From Diphasiastrum complanatum (taxonomy: Eukaryota > Streptophyta > Lycopodiopsida > Lycopodiales > Lycopodiaceae), in the NCBI GenBank assembly GCA_029204225.1, contig CM055097.1, forward strand, positions 29,417,785-29,481,784: DNA of 64,000 bases. The letters run 5' to 3'. Position 1 is the stretch's first letter; every line of letters begins with the position of its first letter. The notes under the pieces are model-generated. The model was not told the DNA's origin, ran no database searches, and saw only the letters and a list, made by a program, of their open reading frames with translations. Positions 13,300 through 24,409 of this stretch are shown in pieces. The position numbers were made by a program, and so were the translations under genes.

Positions 13300-13842
13300 T
13301 AGCCCTAATGGGATCCATCTTAACGGCTCAAGAACCTAAAACTTTCAACGAAGCAAAGGAACACAAGGAGTGGCGTGCAGCTATGGAAACAGAAACGGAG
13401 GCTATATCGAAGAACAAAACATGAGACCTTGGTTGAGCTACCTGATGGTAAGACGCCTATCACATGTAAGTGGATCTACATGACGAAGTATGGAGCGGAT
13501 GGGCAACTCAACAAGTACAAGGTGCGATTAGTTGCAAGAGGTTTTGAGCAGCCAGAAGGCATAGAATTTGAGGAGACCTTCGCACCTGTAGCCAAAATGG
13601 TAACTATTTGTTCTATCATTGCAATTTCTGCTTTCTATGGTTGGAAAATCCAGCAAATGGACGTCAAATCTGTTTTTCTTAATGGAGTATTGGATGAAGA
13701 GGTATATTTAGAGCAACCTCAAGGGTTTGTTGAGCTAGGAAGAGATGATTGTAAGCCCTTGAGTACACCTATGGATGTCAACATGAAGCTTACTGCATAT
13801 GATGAATCTGAGAAAGTGGATGCTTATTTGTATAGACAACTG
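13300..13842 (+). pseudogene. Copia RT of element B with catalytic core deleted
   Basis: The RT start is present: EHKEWRAAMETETEAI, then after a frame change PITCKWIYMTKYGADGQL, VRLVARGFEQPEGIEFEETF and IQQMDVKSVFLNGVLDEEVY. After EQPQGFVELGRD the text jumps directly to DCKPLSTPMDVNMKLT, which normally lies well beyond the catalytic YVDD. An internal deletion near 13745-13752 has therefore removed the active site. The reading then runs into LTR sequence at about 13843, so RNase H is lost too. Confidence 0.88.
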
Positions 13843-13995
13843 GTTCTCTCTCTATCAGGGTTTAGGGTTTATATGTACATTTTATATTCAATATGAAGTT
13901 AGTGTGATAGAGTGATATTGCGTGTTCGTCTTCCGGCTCCTTACTTGGTGATTGCTTATGATGAATGCTTGATGTTGCATTTCTGATTGTTGACA
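13843..13995 (+). repeat. 3' LTR of element B, truncated
   Basis: Matches the last ~150 bp of the 5' LTR and ends TTGTTGACA. The first ~110 bp of the LTR are missing. The RT remnant joins it directly at ggttctctctctatcagg. Confidence 0.9.
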
Positions 13996-14425
13996 ATCAC
14001 GTCCTGATCAAAGTGCTGACTCCAATAGATATAATTGGAACAGAAGTAGGCGAACTGCCAGCGGTGTCGGAGTCCTGACATTATCGAATTTTACAAGGAC
14101 TCAAAAAATACACAAGGCCTCAGAAAATATACATTGACTCAAAAAATTACAATGACTCAAAAAATTACAGATTTTTCGAGTCGAGCCCATATCGAAAAGT
14201 TCTGATTTTTGGGTCTCGAAAAAATCTCGGATTTTTTAAGTCGATACAATATCAAAAAATTCTAACTTTTGGATATCGTTTGGATATCGAAAAATCTCGG
14301 ATATATTTAGTCGATACAGTATCAAAAATTTTTGAAAAAATGAGAGTCGAGTTTCTGCTACAGTAATTTTTTTCGAGCCTTCTTTTTGTGAACTTTTTTT
14401 TTTTTTCAAAGATAGCTATAAACAC
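13996..14425 (-). repeat. 5' LTR of element A, distal part
   Basis: Resumes the LTR of A with atcacgtcctgatca and matches about 4904-5400 of the left LTR, including the TTTTTCGAGTCGA repeats, but lacks a ~100-bp stretch present there. Similarity stops near the TATA-like region, and the LTR terminus is missing. Confidence 0.85.
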
Positions 14426-16444
14426 TGATTGTTTCTTTTCAAAATCTTCCTTTTGATGTAAATACAACCAAACAACCAATTGTTTGAAAAACGGATTCAG
14501 TTGATTTTTTTCGAAACTTGTATGTGACAATAACTTGCTTAGTTCAAAAAAGATTCATAGGCTAGCATGTGTAACTATCTATTATCAGTGGACTTTGATG
14601 TAAGAAGAAATTTTCAAATGGATTTTCTTTCATGGATTGATTAATTAGTTTGTATACTAGTTGAAAAAATAATGTAATCATTAACAACTTAGTAGAGCCA
14701 ATTCCTGAGTAAGTACTTGTGTATTTGTGAATCAAAGCTTTTTTAATTTTGTATTCGTCAAAAAAATTACATTCCTTAATAAATTGTCATTGTACCTAAA
14801 CAAGAGGAAACCAAAAGAGTTTTCACCAAACACGAGTATGTGGAAAAGCCTAACCATTTCACTCGTTTCTTTTAAAATATTAATTTTTTTTTGGTGATAT
14901 TGTCACCTCAAAAAACCATATACAAGGTTCCACATGTGCTATACTGGATGAAGGCAAAGATTCAATCCTATGAAGTAAAACACTACAAAGCCTAGAAGCT
15001 TACATCACTAGGAAATTGATTCCTTTTGTGAGGGGAAAGGCCTTAGATTAAGGGCCAGCCTTTGCATGGATTCCTCATGTGAGGGGAAAGGCTCAAGGTC
15101 AAAGGCATTTAGTCACATCCCTAAGATTTTGGCCTTTTATGCATGTGCTTGGGTCCAAGATCCATGTGCCAATCCAATGACCCAATTTAAGTGAGATTTC
15201 TCTCACTTAATGTGGGTTGTTGGGTGCACACCTTGCATTTAAATAATATGCAAGAAATGTGCTATATATTCAAGACCGTATATGCCCATATGTCAACTAA
15301 AGGGCTCAGGGCTAAAAAAAAAAAAGAACAAAAATTCATTGGGATCATGGATTGGTATTAGGTGGTGCTTTACAAAGTCAAAAAGTGAATTGGGCACGAC
15401 ACTCCCCAGAGTGTTTTCCAATGTCAAAATCTTGATATTCAAAAAGTTATGATCTCTTTCAATTTTCACACTTGCGAAGCCTACGACATATGTGGTATCC
15501 ATCAAAATCGCATCAAAAATTGCAAAGAAACTATGGGCAAAAAATGAGGCAAGACGAGAAGTTTTCAAGTCTTTCCTCTTCATATTTACAAAGTTCATGA
15601 TCTCTTTCAAAGTTTGAAATAGAAACCATGGGTGGAAAATGAGGTAGCACACAAAGCCTTCAATTATTGCCTCATGGTTGACTAGCCCAAGACTCTCAAC
15701 TTGCCAAGTGAGGTTGTGCAGTGTTGGAATACCACCACCACCACCACCACTTATGCCAAGTGCACTTAGCACAAGGTTGCAAGGCAAAAAGAAACTCTTG
15801 GACTTGCCCTTACACGTGGCAAGGCCCAATGTGCCATCTAGGGCCATGTCCACATGCAGCCACCACGACCTTGAGAGATGGGAAGGCCCTAGGCCCTTTT
15901 GGTCCATGTTATCAAATGGCAAATTAAAATGTGCCCATTTGGACATATGTGACAATCACCGTGAAAGCAACCTATAAGCATATATACAAAATAGAGGCAA
16001 TTTTGCATTTGTAGCTCAACTAGAGATGGAAGAGACAAAACTTACAGTAGATCGAGGTCTATGCTTAGTTCCTTGGGTATGAAACACAAAACCACAAAAA
16101 AGTGTCCGATTTGCTTTAGTTTTTCTCTTCTCTCACAAATTACTGTACAGTTACTTATATGACAACACTCGACAACCTGATCATATTATCTCTCAGACAT
16201 TGATCATATAGCACAGCTGATCGCCAGTTATAGTCGTCAATTATAATTTATCAGCGTATCTACACTAATATATATTGTAAACTCCAAGGATTAGACTTCT
16301 CAAGTTTGTACAAAATAGATCACTGCAGTCAGCTGCTGCAGAAAGGTGCAGTAAGGCTCTCACTCGCTTTCTCATCAGCGTGCTGCTGTTTCAGATTAAA
16401 CAAGTGCCTTAGTGTCACGTGTCTTTGATCTCCTTGGAAGCGGC
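14426..16444. other. Intergenic; one long but unsupported open frame
   Basis: No recognised gene. A minus-strand frame at 15293-15955 could encode about 220 residues, but it has poly-Phe and poly-Gly tracts and no domain I know, so I do not call it a gene. Short direct repeats of tgtgaggggaaaggc occur near 15030 and 15077. The part after about 16020 is probably the 3' flank of the DRM/ARP gene. Confidence 0.45.
15731..15750. repeat. (ACC)n microsatellite
   Basis: Six to seven perfect ACC units. Confidence 0.95.
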
Positions 16445-18053
16445 TCACCTCCACTTCGATTTTGTATCACCGCTGTAAAGCCTGCATAACGCATGGTACA
16501 CAGCTTAGTGATCCGTCATCCACCTACAAAATCCAACACGGACTTTTGCTTTAATCTCCGCGTTTGTCCAGAACACTGTAGTGCAGGCACATTAGATACA
16601 TAGGGCTTGTGCGACTGATGTTTACAGACACTCTGTCCATGAAGAGAGAAGCTGCAGCTTCATATACGCATCGACTTACCAGTCGTAGACAGTCGGAGTG
16701 TTTGGGAGTGCTTTGTCAACCTTAGCTGAACCCACCTGATCCATTGCTTTGTTACTGCCAGGATGAAAGACGCTTCTCCAGATATTATCTCTGTCCTTGA
16801 AACCTACAAGCCATGAACATGCAAATGGCAGTGTCAATATAACGACTTGGGATTGCTACAATCACTAACAGAGAGCTGACACTGAATTGCAGAGCAGGAA
16901 CTGAAAATTGTTTGGAGCCACTCAAACGCTGGGCAAGGAATTCTGCGAACAATACTGAAATACAGAAAGAAAGTAATTAAGCAAGCTACGAACTGGGAGA
17001 GGCCAAAGAAGGCGAGGCTGGAAGGCTGGAGCCAGGAGGAGTAGATGGCAGGGAATCATCCCGACCCAAGGATATTGACCGATTTACAGGAGGCTTCACT
17101 ATAGCTATACTTTGAGCCACCCTGCGGGCCTCATGTTGAGAGTAGTGAAACTCTCCACTGTTCCTCCGATCGACCATTCTCCTCGTGTCTTCATCTGAGC
17201 GCCAGAAAAAGACATCAGAACACAGAATAACTACTCAATTACATAATTCGTCTTCCTACCAAAGTACTTCAAAATGTTTCATAAGTTGATTTCTTACATT
17301 CAGAACCCAGGAAGAAACACAACCGGAAGCTGTACTATACTAGAAATGACAAGTGAAAAACTGATGGGCTGAAACTCACATACATCAGCCTTTTCAAGTA
17401 TTTCATAAATTCATCTCTTACCTTCGGAACCTAGAAAGAAAAAGAGCCAAAAACTCTACGATTCTGAAACGGTGAGCTACCCAAATATATCATTAGCCTT
17501 CTCTACAATCTCATGAATTCATATCTTACCTTCGGGAACTAGAAAGAGACATAACTATACTATAACTTATAAGTGACAAGCCACGAATTGATGGGCTAAA
17601 ACTTAAATACATCATTACTCGTCTCTAACGTTTCATGAATTCATGTTTTACCTTGGTAACCTAGAGAGAAATTGAACAGCCAAAAGCTATACTATACTGG
17701 AAGAAGAATCTATTTCCCAGTGTGTCATTAACTGATGTCTTGCCTTTGGAACCTTGGAAGAAACAGCACCAAAACTACTATATTGGAAATGATAGGCTGG
17801 ATTTCATGATCTAAGACACGCTGTGAACAATCCAGTAAGACTGGGAATGAGAAGCCGAGAACTGATGGGGAAAACTCAGGATCTAATCAACATATGCTGT
17901 ACGAGATTCAATACCAAAAGATGCAGCATCAGAGCACAAATCTGCACCAGCAATTACATTTGCAGGTGTTTTTTGTTTTCTGAGTCTTCCAAGTCCCTTA
18001 TCCGGCTTTGGGCCTGCAACAACATCATCCCACAGCTTGTCTAACAATCCCAT
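16445..18053 (-). CDS. Dormancy/auxin-repressed protein (DRM/ARP family), multi-exon
   Basis: Small plant protein of the Auxin_repressed family (DRM1/ARP), linked to dormancy and growth arrest; its biochemical role is unknown. I read these minus-strand exons. Exon 1: ATG at 18053, MGLLDKLWDDVVAGPKPDKG then LGRLRK, ending near 17915 or 17958. Possible 9-nt microexons in the repeat at 17298-17752. Next exon 17194-16994: EDTRRM..HEARRVAQSIAIVKPP, then the Ser/Pro-rich PSTPPGSSLPASP. Next exon 16803-16680: DNIWRSVFHPGSN and LPNTPTVYDW. Last exon 16481-16445: LYSGDTKSKWR and TGA. The family hallmarks LWDDVVAG, WRSVFHPGSN and YDWLYSG are all present. Phases agree at the last two joins: the weak donor A|gttcgt at 16994 is phase 1, and the tryptophan is split at 16680/16481. 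No stop lies inside these exons. The end of exon 1 is the least certain part. Confidence 0.9.
17276..17760 (-). repeat. Tandem intronic repeat with microexon-like 9-nt modules (DRM/ARP)
   Basis: Five degenerate units spaced about 124, 108, 122 and 92 bp lie in the intron between DRM/ARP exon 1 and the next main exon. On the minus strand each unit has a pyrimidine tract ending in AG (lost in one), nine nucleotides like GTTCCGAAG, then a donor like GTAAGA. The 9-mers lie at 17298-17306 (AG lost), 17422-17430, 17530-17538, 17652-17660 and 17744-17752 (GC donor). Between them the units share text such as gacaagtgaaaaactgatgggct. Nine nucleotides keep the phase, and the flanking exons are both compatible with phase 1. 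Confidence 0.85.
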
Positions 18054-18466
18054 TATCAACCCAATTCAGCACTCAATCACTCCCCAGCCTCCGCAAGCAA
18101 AATTCCGATCCAACGTAACCGTAGGCAGCATTGTGATGTGGCTGCGTACTCGTAGACTAGTATGTCAACGTGAGAGGCTGAGGATTCATTGGACGGATCA
18201 GATGCAATTGTACGAGTGATCTAACGGCCACAGCTCTTCTACACGTACACGCATACCAGAGATCGTAATACAGTTATTAATATGGCTGCGTACGGTATGT
18301 GCTGGAAAGCTTATCCAAGTTTTGGCTGGTTTAGACCGTCGATTAGTATCTCTTAAATCTAAGCCGTTAAATGGATGTCCCCTAAACCTTGCCTTTTATT
18401 ATGCAAAACAACACATGTCCCATTCCACAAGCAAATAAATCCATTTGAGCCTCTCTTTGTGGCAAA
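18054..18466 (-). promoter_or_regulatory. 5' UTR / promoter side of the DRM/ARP gene
   Basis: No coding frame. The sequence upstream of the DRM/ARP start codon is locally richer in G+C than the surroundings. I could not place a convincing TATA box. Confidence 0.4.
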
Positions 18467-18897
18467 GGGAAAATCGGCAAACTATAGGAATGGAACTGGC
18501 AAGTTTTCTCAAAAATCGACATCATAAAATGTGTGGCGATTTTTTATACAAGCATATATACCTTTTCATAAGTAAAAGTCCTTAAAAAATTGAGAAGTTC
18601 TATAAAATGCAGGTTTTCTGAGGATAAGTTAAAAGAGGTTTTGCTAGCACTGGAACATATTTTAATCTTGATTAGGTGGATGGTACTACTTAAGCCTTGT
18701 AACTTGAGGTAGTGTTGGAGAAACCTTTTTTGAGTTATTTTTAAATAAACCCTACATATTTTGATGTTTCTTGATTTTTTTAGGACTATTACTCATAAGA
18801 GGGTTTATTTGCCTTTGTAAAAAATAGTCAAAACTTTCATGATGTCGGTTTTCAAGAAAACACGTTGGTTCCACTCCTATGCTTTGTCAGCTTTCCC
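18467..18897. mobile_element. Fold-back MITE, ~431 bp
   Basis: The two halves are inverted copies of each other. The left end, GGGAAAATCGGCAAA..ATAGGAATGGAAC.., pairs with the inverted right end, GGGAAAGCTGACAAA..ATAGGAGTGGAAC. Similarity continues inward through AAGTTTTCTC, CGACATCAT and aagtcctaaaaaa for roughly 190 bp per arm. There is no coding capacity. The flanking AAA on both sides could be a 3-bp target duplication but is too simple to prove it. The superfamily is not assigned. Confidence 0.85.
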
Positions 18898-20148
18898 AAA
18901 CACTACTTGTAAGGGCCTAGCCACTTCATCTTCCGACTTAATAAGAAGACAATGTTAATGACGTGCTCTATGTGCTTTTGTATGAGCATGTAGTACTAGA
19001 ACTTTGGTTGGTTGAATGCAACCTTGATTATCACATGTAATTACAATTATACTCACATGTAGTTGACCCAAATCTACAATCAAGCATCCCAACAATATAA
19101 ATTCATGTGGCACACTTTTAAGAGCTCAATACTTAACTTTCATAGGAGATAAAACAACCATAGGTAGTTTTGTTGCTCCACGTAATGCTTGTTGCATCTA
19201 ATTGAAGGTGTACCCCATAGTAGATCTTACGTCATCAATGTTACCTATTCATTCTGAATATATATGATATACATTGTATATCATGTTGTGTACATTTCCT
19301 TCCATAATTCAATGTTTCCTTGACAAGTCTAAGAAATCATTTTGTAGCTTTTCAATGAGTCACTCCGAGATTTGGACATAAATTGGTTCCACAAAAATAA
19401 AAAATATGAAAATAAGTACAAGTCAACTAAATAAAGCATCGAGCAATTTGCCTATATACAAATATGAATCAACACTTTTTTTTAAATCACATGCAGTCAA
19501 TTTTTGTGTTAACATCAATAGGTGTACTCAATGGTTTGCAATTCTACATATTGAATTTCTTGAGCAATTTGCTAGCATACTTGTTTGGAGTGAGAACAAT
19601 ATCAATTTTCTTCCCTCGTTATATGCCTAGGAAGTGATTGTTATCAAATTTCCACAACAATCTTTCAACTGTCGCCTATCGTACGAGAATACTCGAATGT
19701 GGAATTGCAATCCTAGAACTACTGAGAGCATCAACGAAAGAATAGCGACAGTTTTGGAAATTATATCTATTGGGAGCAAGCCATCAAAAGAAAGTTGACA
19801 AGTAGTAGACTGGGCAACAAGTAAATAACAAATCGAGCGCCTCACAACCATATTCTACGGCAACCGGAACAAACACATGGTTGCGTCAAAAAAGCACATG
19901 CAAGTGCAATTAGAGCTATCATTGTTATAAAGTTAGACAATGGTGCAATGTACTCACAAACCAAAGGCACGAGAAATAATGGTAGACTAGCTCTCACTGA
20001 GCCCAAACGTAAAATAGGACCCAAGTAGATATGAATTTAATATAAAATATTTTTGTGCAATCTAAGTTGTTATGACACATGGTTTTGGGTCCCTCAAACT
20101 GGGTTTATAAAAGAGCATGTGGTACCATTTTGTACGAACCTTTTTCCT

Positions 20149-20152
<4 letters not shown>
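18898..20152. other. No gene recognised
   Basis: AT-rich, with only short frames lacking motifs. No LTR, inverted repeat or exon was recognised. Confidence 0.5.

Positions 20153-20243
<91 letters not shown>
20153..20243. repeat. (AG)n microsatellite
   Basis: About 45 uninterrupted AG units. The Arg-Glu and Leu-Ser frames through it are artefacts. Confidence 0.98.
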
Positions 20244-20246
<3 letters not shown>

Positions 20247-21059
20247 TTCTTATCTTCCTACTTCCTTTGTCAAAGGCCCTCATCTTTCCTTGCATGCGAT
20301 CATGTTATGTATTGTCTTTGTTAATCATGCTATCACATTCAAGCTCAACCATTACCACAAGCATTCTCCATATTTAGTTCAAAAAACTAATATCCATAAC
20401 ATCCACATTCAAGAAAAATAAGTGTTAGTAGATGCTTGCATCCCAAGAAGTGATCATTAAGATTCGTAGGTAGAAGTTTTTTATACATTGTTCACCTCCC
20501 TTGAGAAGATCAACCTCAAGAGGAAAAGATATAGAGCCATTGATGCCTAGCAGTGAAAAAAATTCAAAATCTAGGGCCATTGATTCGTAGAGCAAAAAAA
20601 AAGAAAGAAGAGATAAACAGAAGAAAAGAGAAAGCGAAAGATGTACCTCCATGATCTAAGCACCATTCCATGTTTAGATCTTGTGCTAAGGATGATGACA
20701 ATCTTGGTTGCCTAGATTCCCACTTCTAGACAGATCATAACCCATAGTACATGCTATACTCGCCGGTTGATACAAAACCTTCGTAAAGCCTCATTGATGA
20801 CCCTATAGGAAGAGGCATAAAAAGGGGAAAACATTTTTTGGCATCATTGCTGAGGAGACGGTGGTTATTTGCTTATTTGTCATTTGTTGCAAAATAAGCT
20901 TTTTACTCACCCTACAACTTTCCTTGTATTTTTTGTAAAAAACATTACTCACTGATTTGCCAGTGAGAAAAGCAGACTCTATTCTAGAATCCCACCAAAT
21001 AATAAGTTAAAGTCCTTTTGCTCACACTCCTTATTACTCATTTGATAAAAATATCTCTT
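20244..21059. other. No gene recognised
   Basis: No coding block or element boundary could be supported. The decayed left end of Copia element D may start somewhere after 20900. Confidence 0.45.
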
Positions 21060-21075
21060 TTCTTGCTCATTCTTT

Positions 21076-21650
21076 TTACTTGCGCTCTTTACCATACCAA
21101 GTATACACTTTGATCGGCGAGTTAAGAATAGTGTCCATATTGGATGCTTCACTATTTCTTATGTCAATTTTACATATCAAGATGTAACTAGCACATGAAG
21201 AACCGAATAGAATGTAGATGAAATGATTTCTCCATGGTTCCAACTTTTGAACTCTCTGAAAAATGACAACAACCAAACAATAAATGTGAGTAATTGACCA
21301 ATGCTTGCATGTCTCCTCCATCTTTGTCCTTTCTCGATATGTCTTCACCATGAAAATCCATGAATGAGCCTCCATCTCCATCTTGCCATAAGATATCATC
21401 ATCACTTGACGACTTGTCATGAATGAGTGATATAATGAGCCTCCCTTAGTTTCATTTCCATCAGAAAAATTAGCCAAGAACTCCAACATCAACATGATGC
21501 AAAACAATGTAGCTAGTTTTACCATATCTTGACAATTTCCACACATTCATGCGAAATTTCTCAAATGTGAGATAGACCAAGTAAAATAAATCTGAACAAC
21601 ACTTCCTTGTTGCTCCCTTGACAATACTTGAGTCTTCAATAACCTACAAA
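21076..21650 (-). other. Non-RT region shared by Copia copies D, E and F
   Basis: Where RT should follow the linker, this segment has other sequence. It includes KLSRYGKTSYI followed by material around WQDGDGGSFM. The same material occurs at 35988-36600 (element E: KLSRYGKTSYIGEHHFDVGF, WQDGNGGSFM), at 45269-46140 (element F), and in part at 59687-59910. I recognise no domain. It may be captured host sequence or a decayed non-coding spacer. Confidence 0.75.
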
Positions 21651-23000
21651 AATAGATCCAAAGTGCCTTTGCCACTTGGCTTTCCTTTGATGCTCTTGAC
21701 TAGCTCTAAATTGCCACCTTTCCTTTTGTGTTGTTGAAGCCCTTTGAGATCAACATCTTGATCTTCCACTTTAACATCAAAGCCATTGAACAAAACTTTT
21801 TTTCCAGATCCATTGCCTGCATCCATTCCATGAAAACCACCTACACAAGAAGATTCACCAAAATATGAGAGAAATGCAAAATGAGTAACTTCCACTTGCT
21901 TACCATTCTCATCATATGTGAGCCTCAAAGTTTGTTGCCTTTGACTTGAAGTCCTCCTTGGCTTTTGATTTGAAGTAGGCTCTTCAACATCAACCTCCAA
22001 AGTATCATCAACAATGTCATCATCAAGAATGTTAGATCCAACATCCATTCCACCACTTGAAAAAACTTTTGAAAATTTTCCTTCATAAAAACTGACATCT
22101 CTTCCAATGACCACTTTCTTAGTTAAAGGAATCAAAACATTGTAAGCCTTGCTCACCACATATAGCCAACAAATATACTTTTCCTTGAAGATGGATCCTC
22201 CTTTGTCCTATCATCAAGAGTGATGTTGATATAGCAAATGCATCCAAAAGTTTTGAAAAGCTTGACACTCGGCCTTCTACCAAACAAGACTTCAAAAGGG
22301 GTTTTTCCATCTAATACCACACTTGACCATCTATTGCATAGAAAATTAGCACACAACAAAGCTTGATCCCAAAAGGATTTAGGAAGATTTGCACCTAACC
22401 TCATGGCTTTGGATCCTCACATAAGGTTCTATTCTTCCTCTCGGCCAATCCATTTTGTTGTGATGTCCTTGGGCTTGTGTACTCCCTCTTAATCCCATTT
22501 GCATCACAAAATGCTTTGGACTTGGTAGAAATGTACTCACCACCATTTTCACTCAAGCACTTGATCTTTGTAGAAGATTGGATCTCCCTTGCAATCTTGA
22601 ACTTGACAAAGACATCAAACACCTCATCTTTGCTCTTTAGTAGGTACACCCAACAAAATGTACTAAAATCATCAATAAAAGTCACATACATCTTAGCACC
22701 TCCATTGCTAATTGTAGTAACACCATGAATATCTGAATCAAGTTGAAAAGGCTTACTTGACCTTGATGTAGATCTCTTGTAATGTAACCTTTGTGACTTT
22801 GATAAAGCACATTGCTCACAAACATGATTCAAGCTTGTAAGAGATTTAGGAAGACCAAGAACAACTTCCCTCTTTGCCATCACCTCCAATGACTTGTAGT
22901 TGAGATGCCCCAATCTCTTGAAAAAGTCCAGCAACTTAAAATCAAGAGATCCTCTCAAATTTAGGGTTACTCCAAAAATGCAAAATAATGAATCAAGCAA
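21644..23000 (-). pseudogene. Copia integrase and linker remnant of element D
   Basis: The GAG-pre-integrase part RLGHLNYKSLEVMAK is near 22890. The integrase core has FIDDFSTFCWVYLLKS, KCLSENGGEYIST (the usual RSD catalytic D is changed to SEN) and NGLAERKNRTLCE. It is followed by LWDQALLCANFL-type sequence and GCICYINITLDDRT. The linker SNQKPRRTSSQRQQTLRLTYD at 21644-22159 precedes the position where RT should start. Several frame changes are present. Loss of the second catalytic Asp means it is inactive. Confidence 0.88.
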
Positions 23001-23259
23001 AATCTATAAGCAAAAGCTAGAATCTTGATATATCATCTAGAAGAATATAGCATACACAATCATGAGAAATTTTGTCTCAACATTCCAGTAAGTGGTTTCA
23101 AAAATCTGCCTAAAATGATACTTGGATCACAAAGATCCACTTTCTATTCTTGAAAATGCAAGATTTGAGCTAGAAACACCTCCAAATCCACATAGAATTT
23201 ATGGCGCCCTCAAATTCACCTCTAGATTTGGCATAAACACCAACTTCAACCTACAACCT

Positions 23260-23271
23260 GCTCTGATGCCA
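23260..23271 (-). promoter_or_regulatory. Primer binding site of element D
   Basis: Minus-strand TGGCATCAGAGC, one change from the Met-tRNA primer site, directly after the LTR end TTTTTCACA. Confidence 0.88.
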
Positions 23272-23905
23272 TGTGAAAAATACAGATCCAAAACATACTT
23301 AATGAATCAACAAGATCTTGACCAAATTTGGATGCACATCTAGTTTTAACTACAAGATAAAAATCATCAATTTTAGCATGATGGAATAGCATAAATCACT
23401 AAGATCTGATCATAAGCATAAAATTACAGTAAGGTACTATCCTTGCCCATACAATAGCAGAAGCCTACTATCCTTCACATGTGTGGAAGCAAGATCAATC
23501 ACAAAATTGACATTCTACACACTAGAAACCAGGATATCTTGAGAAATACACATGAGATGGACATAGAATCAAAAGAGATAAATTCTTCAAATAAAAAAAG
23601 AATACAATGATATGTTGTCCACAAAGGTACTGCCATTTATAGCTGCTAAAATTTCATTTGGCCAATTTCCCTAAACTTGTCCTAAATTTTAACTTCTTGG
23701 TACTTCATAAAAAACCTAGAAATTCTAGTCTAAATGCAATGTATCAAATTTACCAATTAGAATGGGTCCAAATATGACCTCATCCACTTATCTACTTTTC
23801 AAAAATAGTACAAAAACTATTTAGGCCTTTATTGACAAATATGAACCTATCTCTAAGTTGAGATTTAATCTTGGCCTCAAAATTGCCAAATAAACAATCA
23901 ACACA
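23272..23905 (-). repeat. 5' LTR of element D (LTR family 2)
   Basis: Its minus-strand 3' end is TTTTTCACA at 23272. Similar sequence occurs at 53229-53860 (+) and 51830-52185 (-), with blocks such as agatatcttgagaaatacac and gtcatttggccaattgcc. A TATAAATG box lies near 23631-23640 on the minus strand. The outer end near 23905 is approximate. Confidence 0.8.
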
Positions 23906-24409
23906 CTTGATTCTGATTTGGAAACCATCATAATTTGTAAGATTGACTACGTAGACAAACATAAATAGAGAAGTAAGTATTGATATGCATAAGTGTTTGA
24001 TGCTTAGACAAAACTATTCATAAGTGGCCATAAATTGACATAAAAGTCCATGAGCTCATAAGAGATCATAAGAGGCCGTAAGTAGATCATAAACCTGCTT
24101 TGCAATACCCATGTATTTCTATATTTTGTGCAATAATGCGAGTAAATATGTAGCACTGGATGTAGATTAAAAATTGGATTAGCGTGATAAGGATAACAAT
24201 CTAACACTAGGATGTACATGTTAGGCTCATGTTCCCTTAGAAAATAGATCTAAGGAGGATCCTACATTGACAAAAAAATCCTTTGTTGGACATAGTGAGA
24301 GGAGTAAAGCATATAGAGTGTACCTTCATTCTATTAAGAATTGTTAGTAGATATGTGATCTTTAATGAACTTGTTGGTCATGTGTTGAAAAAATGTGTTT
24401 TTTTAAACT
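23906..24409. other. No gene recognised
   Basis: AT-rich spacer between two retroelement remnants, with no recognised motif. Confidence 0.5.

Larger units (their letters stand above)
9606..14000 (+). mobile_element. Copia LTR retrotransposon B, inserted in the LTR of A
   Basis: Plus-strand Copia element from 9611 to 13995. It is flanked by ATCAC at 9606-9610 and 13996-14000. The uninterrupted copy of the host LTR (near 4900) has a single gatcacgtcc, so this is a 5-bp target-site duplication. The order is 5' LTR, primer site, leader with tandem repeats, gag, protease, integrase, part of RT, truncated 3' LTR. It is less decayed than element A, as expected for the younger insertion. Deletions removed the RT core, RNase H, the polypurine tract and the start of the 3' LTR. 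Confidence 0.9.
4593..14425 (-). mobile_element. Copia LTR retrotransposon A, decayed, split by element B
   Basis: Minus-strand Ty1/Copia element. The left (3') LTR is 4593-5467 and the internal region 5468-9301. The right (5') LTR is in two pieces, 9302-9610 and 13996 to about 14425, separated by plus-strand Copia element B. The domain order on the minus strand is gag, GAG-pre-integrase, integrase, RT, RNase H, the Copia order. Many frameshifts and stops interrupt it. The outer end of the right LTR has lost the TGTTGG terminus seen in the left LTR, so no target-site duplication of A can be checked. Confidence 0.9.
21060..23905 (-). mobile_element. Copia element D, truncated, lacking gag, RT and 3' LTR
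   Basis: Minus-strand Copia element with a 5' LTR at 23272-23905 and primer site at 23260-23271. Integrase remnants lie at about 22153-23000 and an integrase-to-RT linker at 21644-22159. A region at 21076-21650 is shared with elements E and F in place of RT. Only ~260 bp separate the primer site from the integrase block, so gag and protease are deleted. No RNase H or 3' LTR is found to the left. Confidence 0.85.

Noticed and set aside
15721-15927. Poly-His peptide
   Set aside because: It is the (ACC)n microsatellite read in one frame.
15293-15955. 220-residue minus-strand open frame
   Set aside because: No domain, poly-Phe and poly-Gly runs, and no splice or promoter context. Probably chance, though its length is noted.
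20062-20421. Frames rich in Arg-Glu or Leu-Ser dipeptides
   Set aside because: They are translations of the (AG)n microsatellite in all frames, not genes.
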